53,156 bases of DNA from Prevotella sp. (GCA_017483805.1 JAFUUL010000049.1:1-53156); one strand, 5' to 3'. Positions 1 through 8,540 are shown, counted from the stretch's first letter. The notes: a model not told the origin generated them from the letters alone. A program made the numbers and translations.

Positions 1-483
1 ACCCGCAGCGACGCCTGCGGTGCGGCGGAGACCTGGGCACTGTATCTTGGCGGTAAGCAGGAGGACCTGCAGGGAACAGCCGTCTACGGTGACCCAGGCT
101 TGGCAGCCGCTATCCAGAAGGACGTGAACGGACTGGGTCTGAACAACATCGGCTATGCCTACGACACCAAGACGGGCAAGCCCAACCCCGGCATTGCCGT
201 GGCTCCCATCGACGTGAACAACAACGGCCAGATTGACCCCGAGGAGGACTTCTATGACAACAAGGAGGACGTGGTGAAGGCCATTGCCGAAGGACGCTAT
301 CCGTCACCTCCCGCCCGCGACCTGTACTTTGTCTCGAAGGGCGTACCCACCGACCCTGTTGTCGTGGCATTCTTAGAGTATATCCTGACCACCGGACAGA
401 AAGAGAACGGTCCGCAAGGATATATTGAGATACCTCAGGAGAAACTGGATGCCGGACTGAAGAAGTTGGGGGTAAAGGAGTGA
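1..483 (+). CDS. pstS: Phosphate ABC transporter substrate-binding protein PstS, C-terminal part
   Basis: This is the C-terminal 160 residues of a periplasmic phosphate-binding protein; the start lies outside the window. The frame is open from base 1. Visible family features are the TRSDACGAAETWA stretch, in which the Arg-Ser-Asp and following Gly resemble the phosphate-binding loop of PstS, and the GLGLNNIGYAYD segment. PstS captures phosphate in the periplasm and hands it to the PstCA channel. The stop codon overlaps the region where pstC begins, and pstC, pstA and pstB follow on the same strand, which fixes the identity. The residues after about 85 (VDVNNNGQIDPEEDFYDN region) resemble a calcium-loop-like acidic stretch also common in Bacteroidales PstS. 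Regulation cannot be seen because the promoter is outside the window. Confidence 0.9.
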   Translation, partial: TRSDACGAAETWALYLGGKQEDLQGTAVYGDPGLAAAIQKDVNGLGLNNIGYAYDTKTGKPNPGIAVAPIDVNNNGQIDPEEDFYDNKEDVVKAIAEGRYPSPPARDLYFVSKGVPTDPVVVAFLEYILTTGQKENGPQGYIEIPQEKLDAGLKKLGVKE

Positions 484-485
484 AT

Positions 486-1376
486 ATGGCAAAGGATAAA
501 CGTTTACTGAAAGACCGCATAGCAGAGCAACTGATGGCCATTCTGACCGTCAGTAGCCTGCTGTTGGTGGTGGCGATGGCAGTGGGCCTGTACTTGAAGT
601 CGGTGCCTATCTTGCAGGAACATTCGCTGTGGGACTTGCTGACCGAAGGGGAGTGGCGACCAATGGCAGACAAGTTTGGCTTCTTTCCTTTCTTGATGGG
701 TACGCTCTATGTGTCGCTTTTAGCACTGGGCATCGCCATTCCCATCTCGCTGCTGATGGCCATCTACCTGACGGAGTATGCCCATACGGCGGTGAAGCGC
801 TACGTGTTCCCGCTGCTCGACATCCTGGCGGGTCTGCCGTCGGTCATCTATGGTGTGTGGGGCATGCTGGTCATTGTGCCGTGGGTGGCCGACGTGGTGG
901 CGCCGTCGCTCAAGCGTGACTCCAGCGGCTACACCGTGCTGGCGACGGGCATCGTACTCGGCGTGACGGTCATTCCGCTGCTGGTCAGCCTGTTTATTGA
1001 AATATTCAGCAACGTGGGTCGCGACTACCGCGAGGCAGCTTGGTCGCTGGGCGCCACACGCTGGCAGACCACCAAGGATGTCATTCTGCGCAAGACAGCT
1101 CCGGGCGTCATCGCCGCCATCGTGCTAGCTGCCAGCCGTACGTTGGGTGAGACCATCGCCGTCATCATGGTCTGCGGCAATCTGGCTATTGTGCCCGGCT
1201 CGCTGCTCGATGCCTGCTATCCTATTCCGGCCCTGATAGCGAACAACTACGGTGAGATGCTGTCGCTGCCACTTTATGAGAGTGCGCTGATGTTTGCGGC
1301 GTTCATCCTGTTCTTCGTCGTGCTGGTGTTCAACTTGTTCTCGCGACTGGTGCTTCGCCGGATGCAGAACAATTAA
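486..1376 (+). CDS. pstC: Phosphate ABC transporter permease PstC
   Basis: Inner-membrane permease that forms the phosphate channel together with PstA. The protein is about 296 residues with a short cytosolic N-terminus, a membrane segment at about residues 17-37 and five further hydrophobic segments. The permease coupling loop (EAAWSLGATRWQT, around residue 185) is the binding-protein-dependent EAA motif that contacts PstB. A GTG at 480 is in frame and overlaps the pstS stop, but the ATG at 486 has AGGAG five bases upstream and is the better start. The tight spacing shows co-transcription and probable translational coupling with pstS. Confidence 0.93.
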   Translation: MAKDKRLLKDRIAEQLMAILTVSSLLLVVAMAVGLYLKSVPILQEHSLWDLLTEGEWRPMADKFGFFPFLMGTLYVSLLALGIAIPISLLMAIYLTEYAHTAVKRYVFPLLDILAGLPSVIYGVWGMLVIVPWVADVVAPSLKRDSSGYTVLATGIVLGVTVIPLLVSLFIEIFSNVGRDYREAAWSLGATRWQTTKDVILRKTAPGVIAAIVLAASRTLGETIAVIMVCGNLAIVPGSLLDACYPIPALIANNYGEMLSLPLYESALMFAAFILFFVVLVFNLFSRLVLRRMQNN

Positions 1377-1399
1377 AAAAGGACAATAAAAACATACTT

Positions 1400-2245
1400 A
1401 TGAAAAAAGCAGTTGTCATAGAAAAGATATGGAAGGTGCTGATGTACGCTTCCATTGCCTTGGTGCTGTTCTTCGTGGTCAGCGTCATATGGTCGGTGTT
1501 CCGGCGCGGACTGCCCGTGCTGTCGTGGGAGATGGTGTCTTCACTGCCCGGTGGCGGTTTTTATATCGGTAAGGAGGGTGGATTCCTCAATGCCATCGTC
1601 GGTTCACTTTACATCGTAGGCGGTGCTACCGTTTTGGGCCTACTGGTCTCGATTCCCGTCGTGTTCTATCTCAATGTCTATCTCAAGCCGCACTCCAAGT
1701 TTGGTGCTGTGGCCCGACTGGCCTACGACGTATTGTTCGGCATACCAAGCATCGTCTATGGTGCCTTCGGCTTCACCATCATGATCTTCTTCGGCCTGCG
1801 CACGTCGCTGTTGGGAGGTATCCTCGTGGTCACGCTGCTAATCATCCCCATCTTCATCCGTTCGATGGACGAGGTGGCAAAGACCATTCCGCAGGATTTG
1901 CTGGAGGCGGGCTATAGCCTCGGTTCCACGCGTTTGGAAACTATTGGCGTGGTGGTGCGCCAGATAGCCCCAGCCATTGCCACAGCCACGCTGCTCTCCA
2001 TCGGTCGCGCCATCGGCGATGCTGCCGGCGTGATGTTCACGGCGGGATTCAGCGACTCCATTCCGACCAGCCTGACACAGCAGACAGCCTCGCTGCCGCT
2101 GAGTGTGTTCTTCCAGTTGAGTGCGCCCCAGTTGGAGGTGCAGGACCGTGCTTACGCCGCTGCCGTGGTGCTGACGGCCATCGTGCTCACCCTCTCGTTG
2201 AGCGGACGCTTCATCATGAATCGCTTCTCGCGCAACAAAATATGA
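1400..2245 (+). CDS. pstA: Phosphate ABC transporter permease PstA
   Basis: Second permease subunit of the high-affinity phosphate transporter, 281 residues, with about six membrane segments beginning at residues 13-32. The EAA coupling loop reads LEAGYSLGSTRLET near residue 170, followed by a conserved GRAIGDAAGVMFTAG segment typical of PstA. It starts 23 bases after the pstC stop in the same operon. Length and motif order are normal for the family. No independent promoter is visible in the gap. Confidence 0.93.
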   Translation: MKKAVVIEKIWKVLMYASIALVLFFVVSVIWSVFRRGLPVLSWEMVSSLPGGGFYIGKEGGFLNAIVGSLYIVGGATVLGLLVSIPVVFYLNVYLKPHSKFGAVARLAYDVLFGIPSIVYGAFGFTIMIFFGLRTSLLGGILVVTLLIIPIFIRSMDEVAKTIPQDLLEAGYSLGSTRLETIGVVVRQIAPAIATATLLSIGRAIGDAAGVMFTAGFSDSIPTSLTQQTASLPLSVFFQLSAPQLEVQDRAYAAAVVLTAIVLTLSLSGRFIMNRFSRNKI

Positions 2246-2354
2246 TACCAAACTAAAGGTATATAATTTACTATTCAAAAGGTATTGCACAAGTCAAATA
2301 ATCGCTGTACCTTTGCACCCACAGAAACTAACATAAAAACAAGCAGTTAAAGAC

Positions 2355-3221
2355 ATGAGTTTTTCAATCAGCATTCCGCAAGTGCTTGGCAGCAGCATCA
2401 GCCAGCATATCCCTTGGACGGTACATGTGCCATTCATCGTCGACCGTAAGTTCCCCCGCTTGGAGGACACCCATCTGGCTACGCATAATCTGAACATCCA
2501 TATCGGCAAGGCCCACATCCTGAAAGATGTCAACGTAGAGATTCCGCAAAATAAGATTACGTGCATCATTGGCCCGTCAGGCTGTGGCAAGACTACGCTG
2601 TTGCGCACCTTCAACCGCCTTGTAGACTCCATCGAAGGTGTGAAGATTGACGGCGAGGTGAACCTCGGCAAGCAGGACATCATCGCCGCAGGTCCCAGTC
2701 AGATGACGGAACTGCGCCGCAACATAGGCCTGGTGCCACAGCGTCCCTGCCCGCTGCCCATGAGCATCTACGACAACATTGCCTACGGATGTCGCATCCA
2801 CGGCGTGCGTGGCAAACGCAAACTCGACCTCGTGGTGCAGCACTATCTGGAGGCTGTCGGCCTGTGGAATGAGGTGAAAGACCGTCTTCATACTCCCGCC
2901 AACAAACTCTCTGGCGGACAGCAGCAGCGCCTCTGTCTGGCACGTTCGCTGGCTGTGGAGCCCAGTTATCTGCTGGCCGACGAGTCGACCAGTGCCCTCG
3001 ATCCTATTTCGAGCAAGACCGTCGAAGATCTCTTCGTCAAACTGAAGCAAGACTACAGCATCGTGATGGTTACCCACACTCTGCGTCAGGCGCAGCGCAT
3101 TGCCGACCACGTCATCTTTATGTACTTAGGTGAAGTTATAGAACAGGGTGATGCGAAGGACATCTTCAATCATCCTCAGCACGAACTGACCAAGAATTAT
3201 TTAAGCGGTGGTATCAGTTAA
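2355..3221 (+). CDS. pstB: Phosphate ABC transporter ATP-binding protein PstB
   Basis: Cytosolic ATPase that powers PstCA. Motifs in order: Walker A GPSGCGKTT at about residues 73-81, ABC signature LSGGQQQR at about 185-192, Walker B YLLADEST at about 205-212, and the H-loop MVTHTL. The 288 residues exceed the usual length of about 250 because of an N-terminal stretch of roughly 40 residues before the ABC fold begins at DTHLATHNLNIHIGK. The stretch has no recognisable domain; either it is a real extension or translation starts further inside. The gap from pstA (110 bases) is longer than between the other pst genes. The usual next gene, phoU, is not present. Confidence 0.93.
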   Translation: MSFSISIPQVLGSSISQHIPWTVHVPFIVDRKFPRLEDTHLATHNLNIHIGKAHILKDVNVEIPQNKITCIIGPSGCGKTTLLRTFNRLVDSIEGVKIDGEVNLGKQDIIAAGPSQMTELRRNIGLVPQRPCPLPMSIYDNIAYGCRIHGVRGKRKLDLVVQHYLEAVGLWNEVKDRLHTPANKLSGGQQQRLCLARSLAVEPSYLLADESTSALDPISSKTVEDLFVKLKQDYSIVMVTHTLRQAQRIADHVIFMYLGEVIEQGDAKDIFNHPQHELTKNYLSGGIS

Positions 3222-3231
3222 TTCCTGTTAT

Positions 3232-3360
3232 ATGATCGACAATCCCTTCAATTTCTCACCACCCGATGAGGAAGAACAGAACTGGCGTAGCGCTCTTGTC
3301 TATACGATAGGGGCACTACTCTTGCTTCTGCTGGGATTCATCGGAAACGGTGTGTTATGA
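3232..3360 (+). CDS. 42-residue membrane microprotein downstream of pstB
   Basis: A small open frame starts ten bases after the pstB stop. The product begins MIDNPFNFSPPDEEEQNW, an acidic soluble head of about 20 residues, and continues into one hydrophobic helix rich in Leu (TIGALLLLLLGFIGNGVL) ending at TGA. One transmembrane segment with the head probably cytosolic is the only structural statement possible. The position directly after pstB suggests co-transcription with the phosphate transporter. The frame continues in register into a degraded peptidase-like remnant after the stop, so a chance fusion-born frame is an alternative. Function unknown. Confidence 0.45.
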   Translation: MIDNPFNFSPPDEEEQNWRSALVYTIGALLLLLLGFIGNGVL

Positions 3361-3489
3361 ATCTGCATCTGTCACCAGTTTGAGCCCAGCCACAATCCCC
3401 GTTTCTACGCCCTGATGGATCGCTATTTCCCCCGCTGGCGAGAGGCACGGAAGGAGACGCGCCGCATCTGCCGGATGGAGAGGAAAAAT
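3361..3489 (+). pseudogene. C-terminal remnant of a YgjP/SprT-like metallopeptidase
   Basis: Reading the frame from 3361 gives CHQFEPSHNPRFYALMDRY followed by FPRWREARKETRR. That matches the end of YgjP-type (DUF45) zinc peptidases, where a HExxH motif is followed by xxNHSxRFW and a P-x-W-(K/R)-E-x-R-(K/R) tail. The HExxH core is missing and there is no start codon, so this is a decayed 3' fragment. The match is by memory of the family pattern only. It lies where phoU would be expected after pstB. Confidence 0.4.
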
Positions 3490-3708
3490 AGAAATAAAAC
3501 TGGATACGTACGCAGAATGTTTCGATTAAGCGAGAGCAGAACAAGCAACAAGGAGCGAAATCTGAGCGACATGCACGACGAGAATGTCATCCGCTCTAAC
3601 AAAACAGACACCATCTTCGTAGTGGATTGCGACATCCGCATCAATATGCCGGAACTGAGACAAGGCGGAACCAGGACATAAACAACAGAAGTCTTAGTTA
3701 AGTCATAA

Positions 3709-3873
3709 AAACGTCCACGAAAGAGCGAGGCCTTCGGCCGCATCCTGGAGTACATCGGCAACAACGTCCGCCGCTGCAATCTGCGCGAACAGCAGGGCAA
3801 GCGCTCAATGGTCGTCACCGATGTGCCAACGGTAGAAGAGGCCGTCCGCGTGCTGAAGGCTGTTTTGGCATAA
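3709..3873 (+). pseudogene. Orphan C-terminal gene fragment
   Basis: An open stretch of 54 codons without a start codon encodes a peptide that includes FGRILEYIGNNVRRCNLREQ and later VTDVPTVEEAVRVLKAVLA before TAA. Its codon use and amphipathic helices look like real protein, unlike the flanking sequence. The upstream part of the gene is absent (stop at 3706-3708). I do not recognise the family. It most likely is the tail of a deleted gene. Confidence 0.35.
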
Positions 3874-4117
3874 ATACCGCTTTGTCACACGCGGGCGCGG
3901 CCAACTACTAGGTTATAAAAACAGCACCCACCCCAGGCACCCTGGGCACCCAAATCAGCCGCCGAGTTATGAAAATATCTCCCATAGATAGAAAAATATC
4001 TCTGGGAGTTATCAGAATATCACCGTAATCGGGAAAATTTCCTCCACTTTCCTTACAATTCAGTAGTCGATAGTCTATTTTGTAAAAGGCAGATAACGGA
4101 AAATGCAAATACTATAT
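3874..4117. other. Gene-free spacer with short repeats
   Basis: No credible gene. Contains a small palindrome near 3934-3950 (CCCAGG-cac-CCTGGG) and two partial copies of GAAAATATCTC about 25 bases apart (3970-4015). A minus-strand frame of 66 codons here is made of these repeats and is not called. Confidence 0.5.
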
Positions 4118-4579
4118 TTACATGTCTCCTGACCATCCATGGCCTAGGTCCCAGTGCTCATCATACACAAACTCAAAATAGGGAAGAGAGAACTCTTCTT
4201 CTATAAGAGTTGTAAGTTCGTCGAACACCGGCTCAGCCCAATGGCCGACAAGTACAATGAATTTGTCAATGTTCCAGGCAACTCGGCCACGAGGAATCTG
4301 CGTGTAGTCACCTTTGAATTTTGTGTCCTCATGTTTGGCCTGGGCCTTGAAATACTCTTTGGCCCAGACCTGTCTGTGCAGATGAGGATAGTTGATGAAA
4401 GGTAATCCCTTGTCGGCAGCATCTTCTACCATCTTTGGGGTTATCTCTTTCTTTCGTACACCAAAGAGGGCGTGATCCTCTGGAGCATACCAGAAGATTC
4501 CTATGCAAGGCATCTGCTCATCGAAGGCTTTCATATCGCTCATCTGCATCTGATGTTCTTTTTCTGATAGTTGGGTCAT
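4118..4579 (-). CDS. Uncharacterised conserved protein, paralogue of the gene at 39731-40336
   Basis: A 153-residue soluble protein without signal peptide. It shares an ordered set of motifs with the product at 39731-40336: (I/V)GIFWY near residue 27, (H)xxVWxxEF, FKGDYTQIPRGRV, a VGHW segment, an acidic EEEFSLP stretch and a terminal HWDLGHGW. The conserved PRGRV and HWD(L/I)G blocks probably define a family, but I do not recognise a named domain or an enzymatic signature. The gene has its own promoter (4608-4638) with the same TACTTTTG -7 box as the paralogue. It stands alone between remnants and a leader region. Confidence 0.7.
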   Translation of the reverse strand: MTQLSEKEHQMQMSDMKAFDEQMPCIGIFWYAPEDHALFGVRKKEITPKMVEDAADKGLPFINYPHLHRQVWAKEYFKAQAKHEDTKFKGDYTQIPRGRVAWNIDKFIVLVGHWAEPVFDELTTLIEEEFSLPYFEFVYDEHWDLGHGWSGDM

Positions 4580-4607
4580 TGTTCCGCATTGTTAATTGTT
4601 CGTGCTG

Positions 4608-4638
4608 CAAAAGTACTAATAAAATCTGAATAAACAAA
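4608..4638 (-). promoter_or_regulatory. Bacteroidetes-type promoter of the 4118-4579 gene
   Basis: On the minus strand TTTG (4635-4638) is followed after 19 bases by TACTTTTG (4608-4615), matching the Bacteroidetes sigma consensus. The start codon lies about 29 bases downstream of the -7 box. Confidence 0.7.
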
Positions 4639-4830
4639 TAAAAAGGAGGCAAATTCCACAATGACAACACGTCTTCTGGGTGCTTGGGGTGCGCCAGGTG
4701 CAGCATATCTGGGTTAAGTAGAAAAAGCACTTATGAGGCGCGTCAAAGCGTATTATGTCCTGTGCAAAGATTTTCTGGCGCAGTTTGCTATACCGTTTGC
4801 TAAATGTTTTGAGAGATTTCTTCTGATTTC

Positions 4831-4862
4831 TTTGGCGATATCACAAATTCTTTTTATCTTTG
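4831..4862 (+). promoter_or_regulatory. Strong Bacteroidetes-type promoter before the long leader
   Basis: TTTG at 4831-4834, a 20-base spacer, then TATCTTTG at 4855-4862: a full match to the consensus. Transcription should begin near 4870, giving a leader of about 430 bases before the first secreted-protein gene. Confidence 0.75.
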
Positions 4863-4869
4863 CACTCGA

Positions 4870-5299
4870 CTTAGTATGCCGTTTTTCTGCGACAGACGGG
4901 TCAAACAGACATCGATGGACTTCCTCATTAGGCCGACGGAGCCGTTTGTAGGGCTAGGCTGAGAGGGAAAGGCGTTTACGGACGTTACATTCTGTGTGTT
5001 CAAACTTCGCAACTTTGAATCTTCCCACAGAAGTGATGCAACAAAGAACGCCGCAATGGGTGAATTATATGTTCCCGGTATCTGCCATATATTTATTAGG
5101 TATGGTGGCTGGAGGTTGTATATAACTGCACTCGGCGTGGGCTGTCTTGCGTTGCTTATTCTTGGGAAGGGGCAATGCGAAGGCCTGAGCACAGGAATGG
5201 GCGAAATGTAAGAATCTCCCATGCCTTTTTGTTTCCATACTACTAACTTGAAAACATAATGCTGAACGCTGGGAGTGCAGGAGGCAAAAAAATGAGAGA
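4870..5299 (+). other. Long untranslated leader or unannotated small RNA region
   Basis: The stretch between the promoter at 4831-4862 and the gene at 5300 contains no convincing long gene. Two overlapping small frames exist: 4996-5211 (71 codons, hydrophobic near its C-terminal third) and 5036-5125 (29 codons, starting MQQRTPQW and ending in a hydrophobic segment). Neither has a clear ribosome-binding site. The length and the absence of obvious decay make a structured leader, a cis-regulatory RNA or a small hydrophobic peptide plausible. Confidence 0.4.
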
Positions 5300-5812
5300 A
5301 TGATGAAACTAAATTTACCCCAGACCTGGTTGCTAAGTATAGTCTTGCTTTGTGTTGCCAGTGTGGCTTGTGCGCAACGGAACTACCTGTGCTTGTATTC
5401 TAACGACAAGCAGCAGGACAACTCTTGGGAGATTGAGCAGGTTAGGAAGTTGACTTTTTCTTCAACTGGTGTAGAGATACACTTGCGTGATGGCGGAGAG
5501 CCATCTGTATGTCCTTTCACAAATGTCTGCAAGTTCACTTTTGAGTCACAGCCACTCCCCAGCAGTATCATGGTTTCAGAGAGTGCTCTGCTGGAATGCT
5601 TGTTTTACGACTTCTTAGCGCGAGCAGTGTTGACATCGGCCAAACAGGGCGTCTTAAGGCTGTATGCGATGGATGGCATGTTGGTTAGGTCTATTCTGAT
5701 TACAGAAGGGCAGACCTCCTATTTCGTCGGCGATATGCCTTCTGGCATCTATATTGTTAACTTGATTTCGGGCCTTTCCCAAAGTCAGTCCATAAAGATT
5801 GTTATACGTTAA
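5300..5812 (+). CDS. Secreted protein with T9SS-like C-terminal tail
   Basis: A 170-residue exported protein. Residues 1-25 form a signal peptide (hydrophobic LLSIVLLCVASVACA, then cleavage before QRNY). The middle contains WEIEQVRKLTFSS, a pattern common in small Bacteroidales surface proteins. The last 60 residues (GVLRLYAMDGMLVRS, then MPSGIYIVNL and a basic end SIKIVIR) match a type A T9SS sorting-domain layout: beta-strand, G(M)YI strand and terminal KIVIR. This suggests secretion across the outer membrane. The start uses tandem ATGs at 5300 and 5303. The next gene starts 6 bases after the stop, so the two are probably translated from one mRNA. Confidence 0.75.
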   Translation: MMKLNLPQTWLLSIVLLCVASVACAQRNYLCLYSNDKQQDNSWEIEQVRKLTFSSTGVEIHLRDGGEPSVCPFTNVCKFTFESQPLPSSIMVSESALLECLFYDFLARAVLTSAKQGVLRLYAMDGMLVRSILITEGQTSYFVGDMPSGIYIVNLISGLSQSQSIKIVIR

Positions 5813-5824
5813 ATACTTATGAAT

Positions 5825-8197
5825 ATGAAAAAACTGTTTCTTCTTTTAGCCCTGACGGCCTCATCGTTTATGGGCAATCTGAATGCACAGAACCGCATGG
5901 TGCGCATCTTGCAAAATGGCAATGTGGTGCAGTCATACCCCGTTGAGCAAATTGACTCTATCGTAATCGACGAAGTCATGGATGCGCCGACTGGTCTTGT
6001 CGCCTCTGTCGAGGGACGGAGTGTCGTGTTGACTTGGAACGCTGTGCCAGATGCTACCTTTGATGTATGTCGCTCTGCTGATGACAAGGTGTATACCACG
6101 CTGGCCGTCAATGTTAACACCAACCGCTATGTAGACAATGCGCCTATTGCCGGCACAAATTATTATAAGGTAAAGGCAAAGGCTGGCGGACATGAGAGTA
6201 GCCTCAGCGAGACACCCGCCATCGTGACAATGACAACATCGGAACAGGAAAGCGGGATATATCTGGGGGTGATGAGTTTCAATCAGGCACTCTACACCCA
6301 GCCTATCGCTTTGCTCAATCAGCAGACAAAGACCACCTATGAGGACTTTATTGAGGGCATGACCATGAAAAACGGCACTGTGCTCTGTTATTCTGTCGAC
6401 CAGGCTATCAACGCCCTACAGTCGGTATCTCTTCCTGCGGATCTGTCGACGGTCGCTTTGGTAACATTCACAGATGGACTTGACCAAGGTTCGCTGATGA
6501 TAGACAGCCGCTATGATATCGATGACGACTTCCTGGCCGCTATTAAGAGCAGGATTACTTCTGAGACCGTTGCAGGGCAGAATATGACAGCATTCTCTAT
6601 TGGCTTGCGTGGCAGTGATGTCACTTCGGCTGATGATATAGCCAAATTCCGTTCAACGCTGAAGTTGCTGGCCTCTTCTGACGCTAACGCTACGGAGGTG
6701 TCGAATATGGCAGAGGTGAATGCTAAGTTTCAGGAGATAGCCGAGCAGTTGAACCGCTCCACTTACATACAGACGGTCACGTTGAAAATACCTGGCATCT
6801 CCAACGGCACTCGCATTCGCTTTACTTTCGACAATGTCTCGTCGGCAGGACTCTCCAACACCTACATCGAGGGTACCTTCAACTTGCGCGACCGCTCCTT
6901 GACAGATGTGGAGTATCACGGCATGACCAGTACATCGGGAACGACCATTATGGGGGTCACTGATGGTATCTTCGTGACATTTACTTTCGATGGCATTCAT
7001 ACCGATGACAACAAACTGCTCTCCAAGGAATACATCGATGAGTGGTATTTTACCTCGGCCTCTTCATGGCAAATCAACTCTGAGTTTGACCCCGACGAAC
7101 AGCCTGATGTGGTCAATGAAAAGAGTTCTGCGGTCATCATGCTGGTGCTCGACTGTTCCAGTTCACTCGGCTCGCAGTTCCCTACGGCCAAGAGCAATGC
7201 TAAGTCGTTTATTAATACGCTTTGTCAGTCTACTGGTAGTGATAATAGTGGAGACGATGATAACAAGAAAAACAATGATCCTACGCTCTACTCTACCCAG
7301 CCGCAAGACTTGACATTGGCTGTTGTCTGGGATGGCGTCAGATATTTTCTCACTCAGGAGGAGTACGCAAAAGCCAATCTCAGCCGTGCAACCATTGAGG
7401 GCTTGACCATCAGTTTCGGCGGGCAGCAGTTTGTCGTTGCGTTGGAGGATGAGCCTATAGATAATGTCTATGGTGATTATGCCATAACATTTTATGGTGA
7501 ACGGTTGCCTAATATTTCACAGGCTAAGGTTCTTAGTGCTCGTTGGTCAGTGGTTAATAATGCGCTAACCGCGTTTGGTGGAAAAATGTTAAATGGCTCA
7601 TGGACCTGTAGCAAAGATACATCATATAGTAGTGGAGATATCTATTATTATCTTTCGAATAATGGCGGTGGCGTTTACAGTAGTTCCCAGGGGAATAAGA
7701 GGCCCGTTCGCCTCGTGACCTCTGTTGAAAGCGTTGCCCCCGTTGTGTGGCGAGACCCTTTGGAGTATCATTTAGCAGCAAGAAAGGGGAACAGCATGGA
7801 ATATTTCTCAATGGAGGAATGGACATTTATTGTGGACAAATCGGCCTATGAAAAAATTGGTGTTGTCTTACAGGATTCTGAAAAAAATAGATTTATACTT
7901 GCATTACAGAACGAAGGAGTGGATGATTTGTATGCAGAGAATGCAGTCGAATACTATGGTGTAAATCTTCCCAATTATAATCAGGCAAGAGGTATTAGTG
8001 CCCGTTGGTCAGTGGTTAATAATGCGTTAACTGCATTTGGGGGAAAAGTGTTAAATGGCTCATGGACTTGTAGCAAAGATACTGGTAGCGGTAATGGATA
8101 CTATTATTATCTCACGAATAATGGCGGTGGCGTTTACAGTAGTTCCCAGTGGAATAAGAAGCCCGTTCGCCTCGTCTATCCATTCGAAGAGGAATAA
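5825..8197 (+). CDS. Large secreted Fn3/vWA-like surface protein with duplicated C-terminal module
   Basis: About 790 residues. An ATG at 5819 is in frame; MKKLFLL at 5825 is the more natural start, followed by a signal peptide ending near NLNAQ. Residue numbers here count from 5819. Residues 55-140 resemble a fibronectin type III domain (PTGLVASVEGRSVVLTWNAV). Residues 145-320 look like a vWA domain (LVTFTDG with Asp219) but lack the usual leading DxSxS motif; a DCSSS motif (Asp445) appears later at 440-470 in a second, incomplete vWA-like start. Residues about 495-635 and 636-792 are two copies of one module ending in SARWSVVNNALTAFGGK, GSWTCSKDT and NNGGGVYSSSQ. The halves near the C-terminus are almost identical in DNA. 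The last 1 kb is more AT-rich than its neighbours. Likely surface adhesion or display; function not known. Confidence 0.75.
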   Translation: MKKLFLLLALTASSFMGNLNAQNRMVRILQNGNVVQSYPVEQIDSIVIDEVMDAPTGLVASVEGRSVVLTWNAVPDATFDVCRSADDKVYTTLAVNVNTNRYVDNAPIAGTNYYKVKAKAGGHESSLSETPAIVTMTTSEQESGIYLGVMSFNQALYTQPIALLNQQTKTTYEDFIEGMTMKNGTVLCYSVDQAINALQSVSLPADLSTVALVTFTDGLDQGSLMIDSRYDIDDDFLAAIKSRITSETVAGQNMTAFSIGLRGSDVTSADDIAKFRSTLKLLASSDANATEVSNMAEVNAKFQEIAEQLNRSTYIQTVTLKIPGISNGTRIRFTFDNVSSAGLSNTYIEGTFNLRDRSLTDVEYHGMTSTSGTTIMGVTDGIFVTFTFDGIHTDDNKLLSKEYIDEWYFTSASSWQINSEFDPDEQPDVVNEKSSAVIMLVLDCSSSLGSQFPTAKSNAKSFINTLCQSTGSDNSGDDDNKKNNDPTLYSTQPQDLTLAVVWDGVRYFLTQEEYAKANLSRATIEGLTISFGGQQFVVALEDEPIDNVYGDYAITFYGERLPNISQAKVLSARWSVVNNALTAFGGKMLNGSWTCSKDTSYSSGDIYYYLSNNGGGVYSSSQGNKRPVRLVTSVESVAPVVWRDPLEYHLAARKGNSMEYFSMEEWTFIVDKSAYEKIGVVLQDSEKNRFILALQNEGVDDLYAENAVEYYGVNLPNYNQARGISARWSVVNNALTAFGGKVLNGSWTCSKDTGSGNGYYYYLTNNGGGVYSSSQWNKKPVRLVYPFEEE
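7541..8174 (+). repeat. Intragenic near-identical direct repeat
   Basis: Bases 7541-7715 and 8001-8174 are nearly identical except for a divergent core of about 25 bases, while the upstream halves of the two encoded modules have drifted far apart. This points to a recent duplication or ongoing gene conversion of the 3' part only. Confidence 0.8.
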
Positions 8198-8455
8198 CAG
8201 CATAATAGGCAAACGAAGTAGAGAAGATAAAGATTGAGATGCCAGATGCAGGGCTGCTTACTTTGAATGATTGGCTATCAACTCCTCACCCGACACCCCT
8301 GAAATGCCTTTGTGAAAAGGGAATAAGGCGGGTGAGGTGTTGAAGGGATTCTGCGAAGAGATGTTTTGCTCCAGTATCGTCTTCAGACGAGAAGACATAT
8401 CGGGTCAGGCGGGAAGGTACGGCAAGTTAGGCAGAAAGGTATGGCAGTTTACTGG

Positions 8456-8523
8456 GGTAAAGTCCCATCGGAACGACCGCAAAGTGGCATAGTTTTCGCC
8501 CGAAAATAGCATCGGAACGACCC
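8456..8523. repeat. Dispersed intergenic repeat, related copy near 51.0 kb
   Basis: GGTAAAGTCCCATCGGAAC (8456-8474) and two copies of ATCGGAACGACC (8467-8478, 8511-8522). The same words recur at 51025-51042 (one mismatch over 18 bases) and, inverted, at 50955-50967. Confidence 0.6.
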
Positions 8524-8540
8524 GAAGGTGACGGGTGCTG

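Noticed and set aside
3889-3902. Shared CGGGCGCGGCC word near 3.9 kb and 39.7 kb, close to the two paralogues
   Set aside because: Only 11 bases match and they lie at different distances from the genes; consistent with chance in GC-rich sequence.
4854-5222. 122-codon minus-strand frame in the leader region
   Set aside because: It lies antisense to a strong promoter and leader, with no domain or upstream promoter; likely chance.
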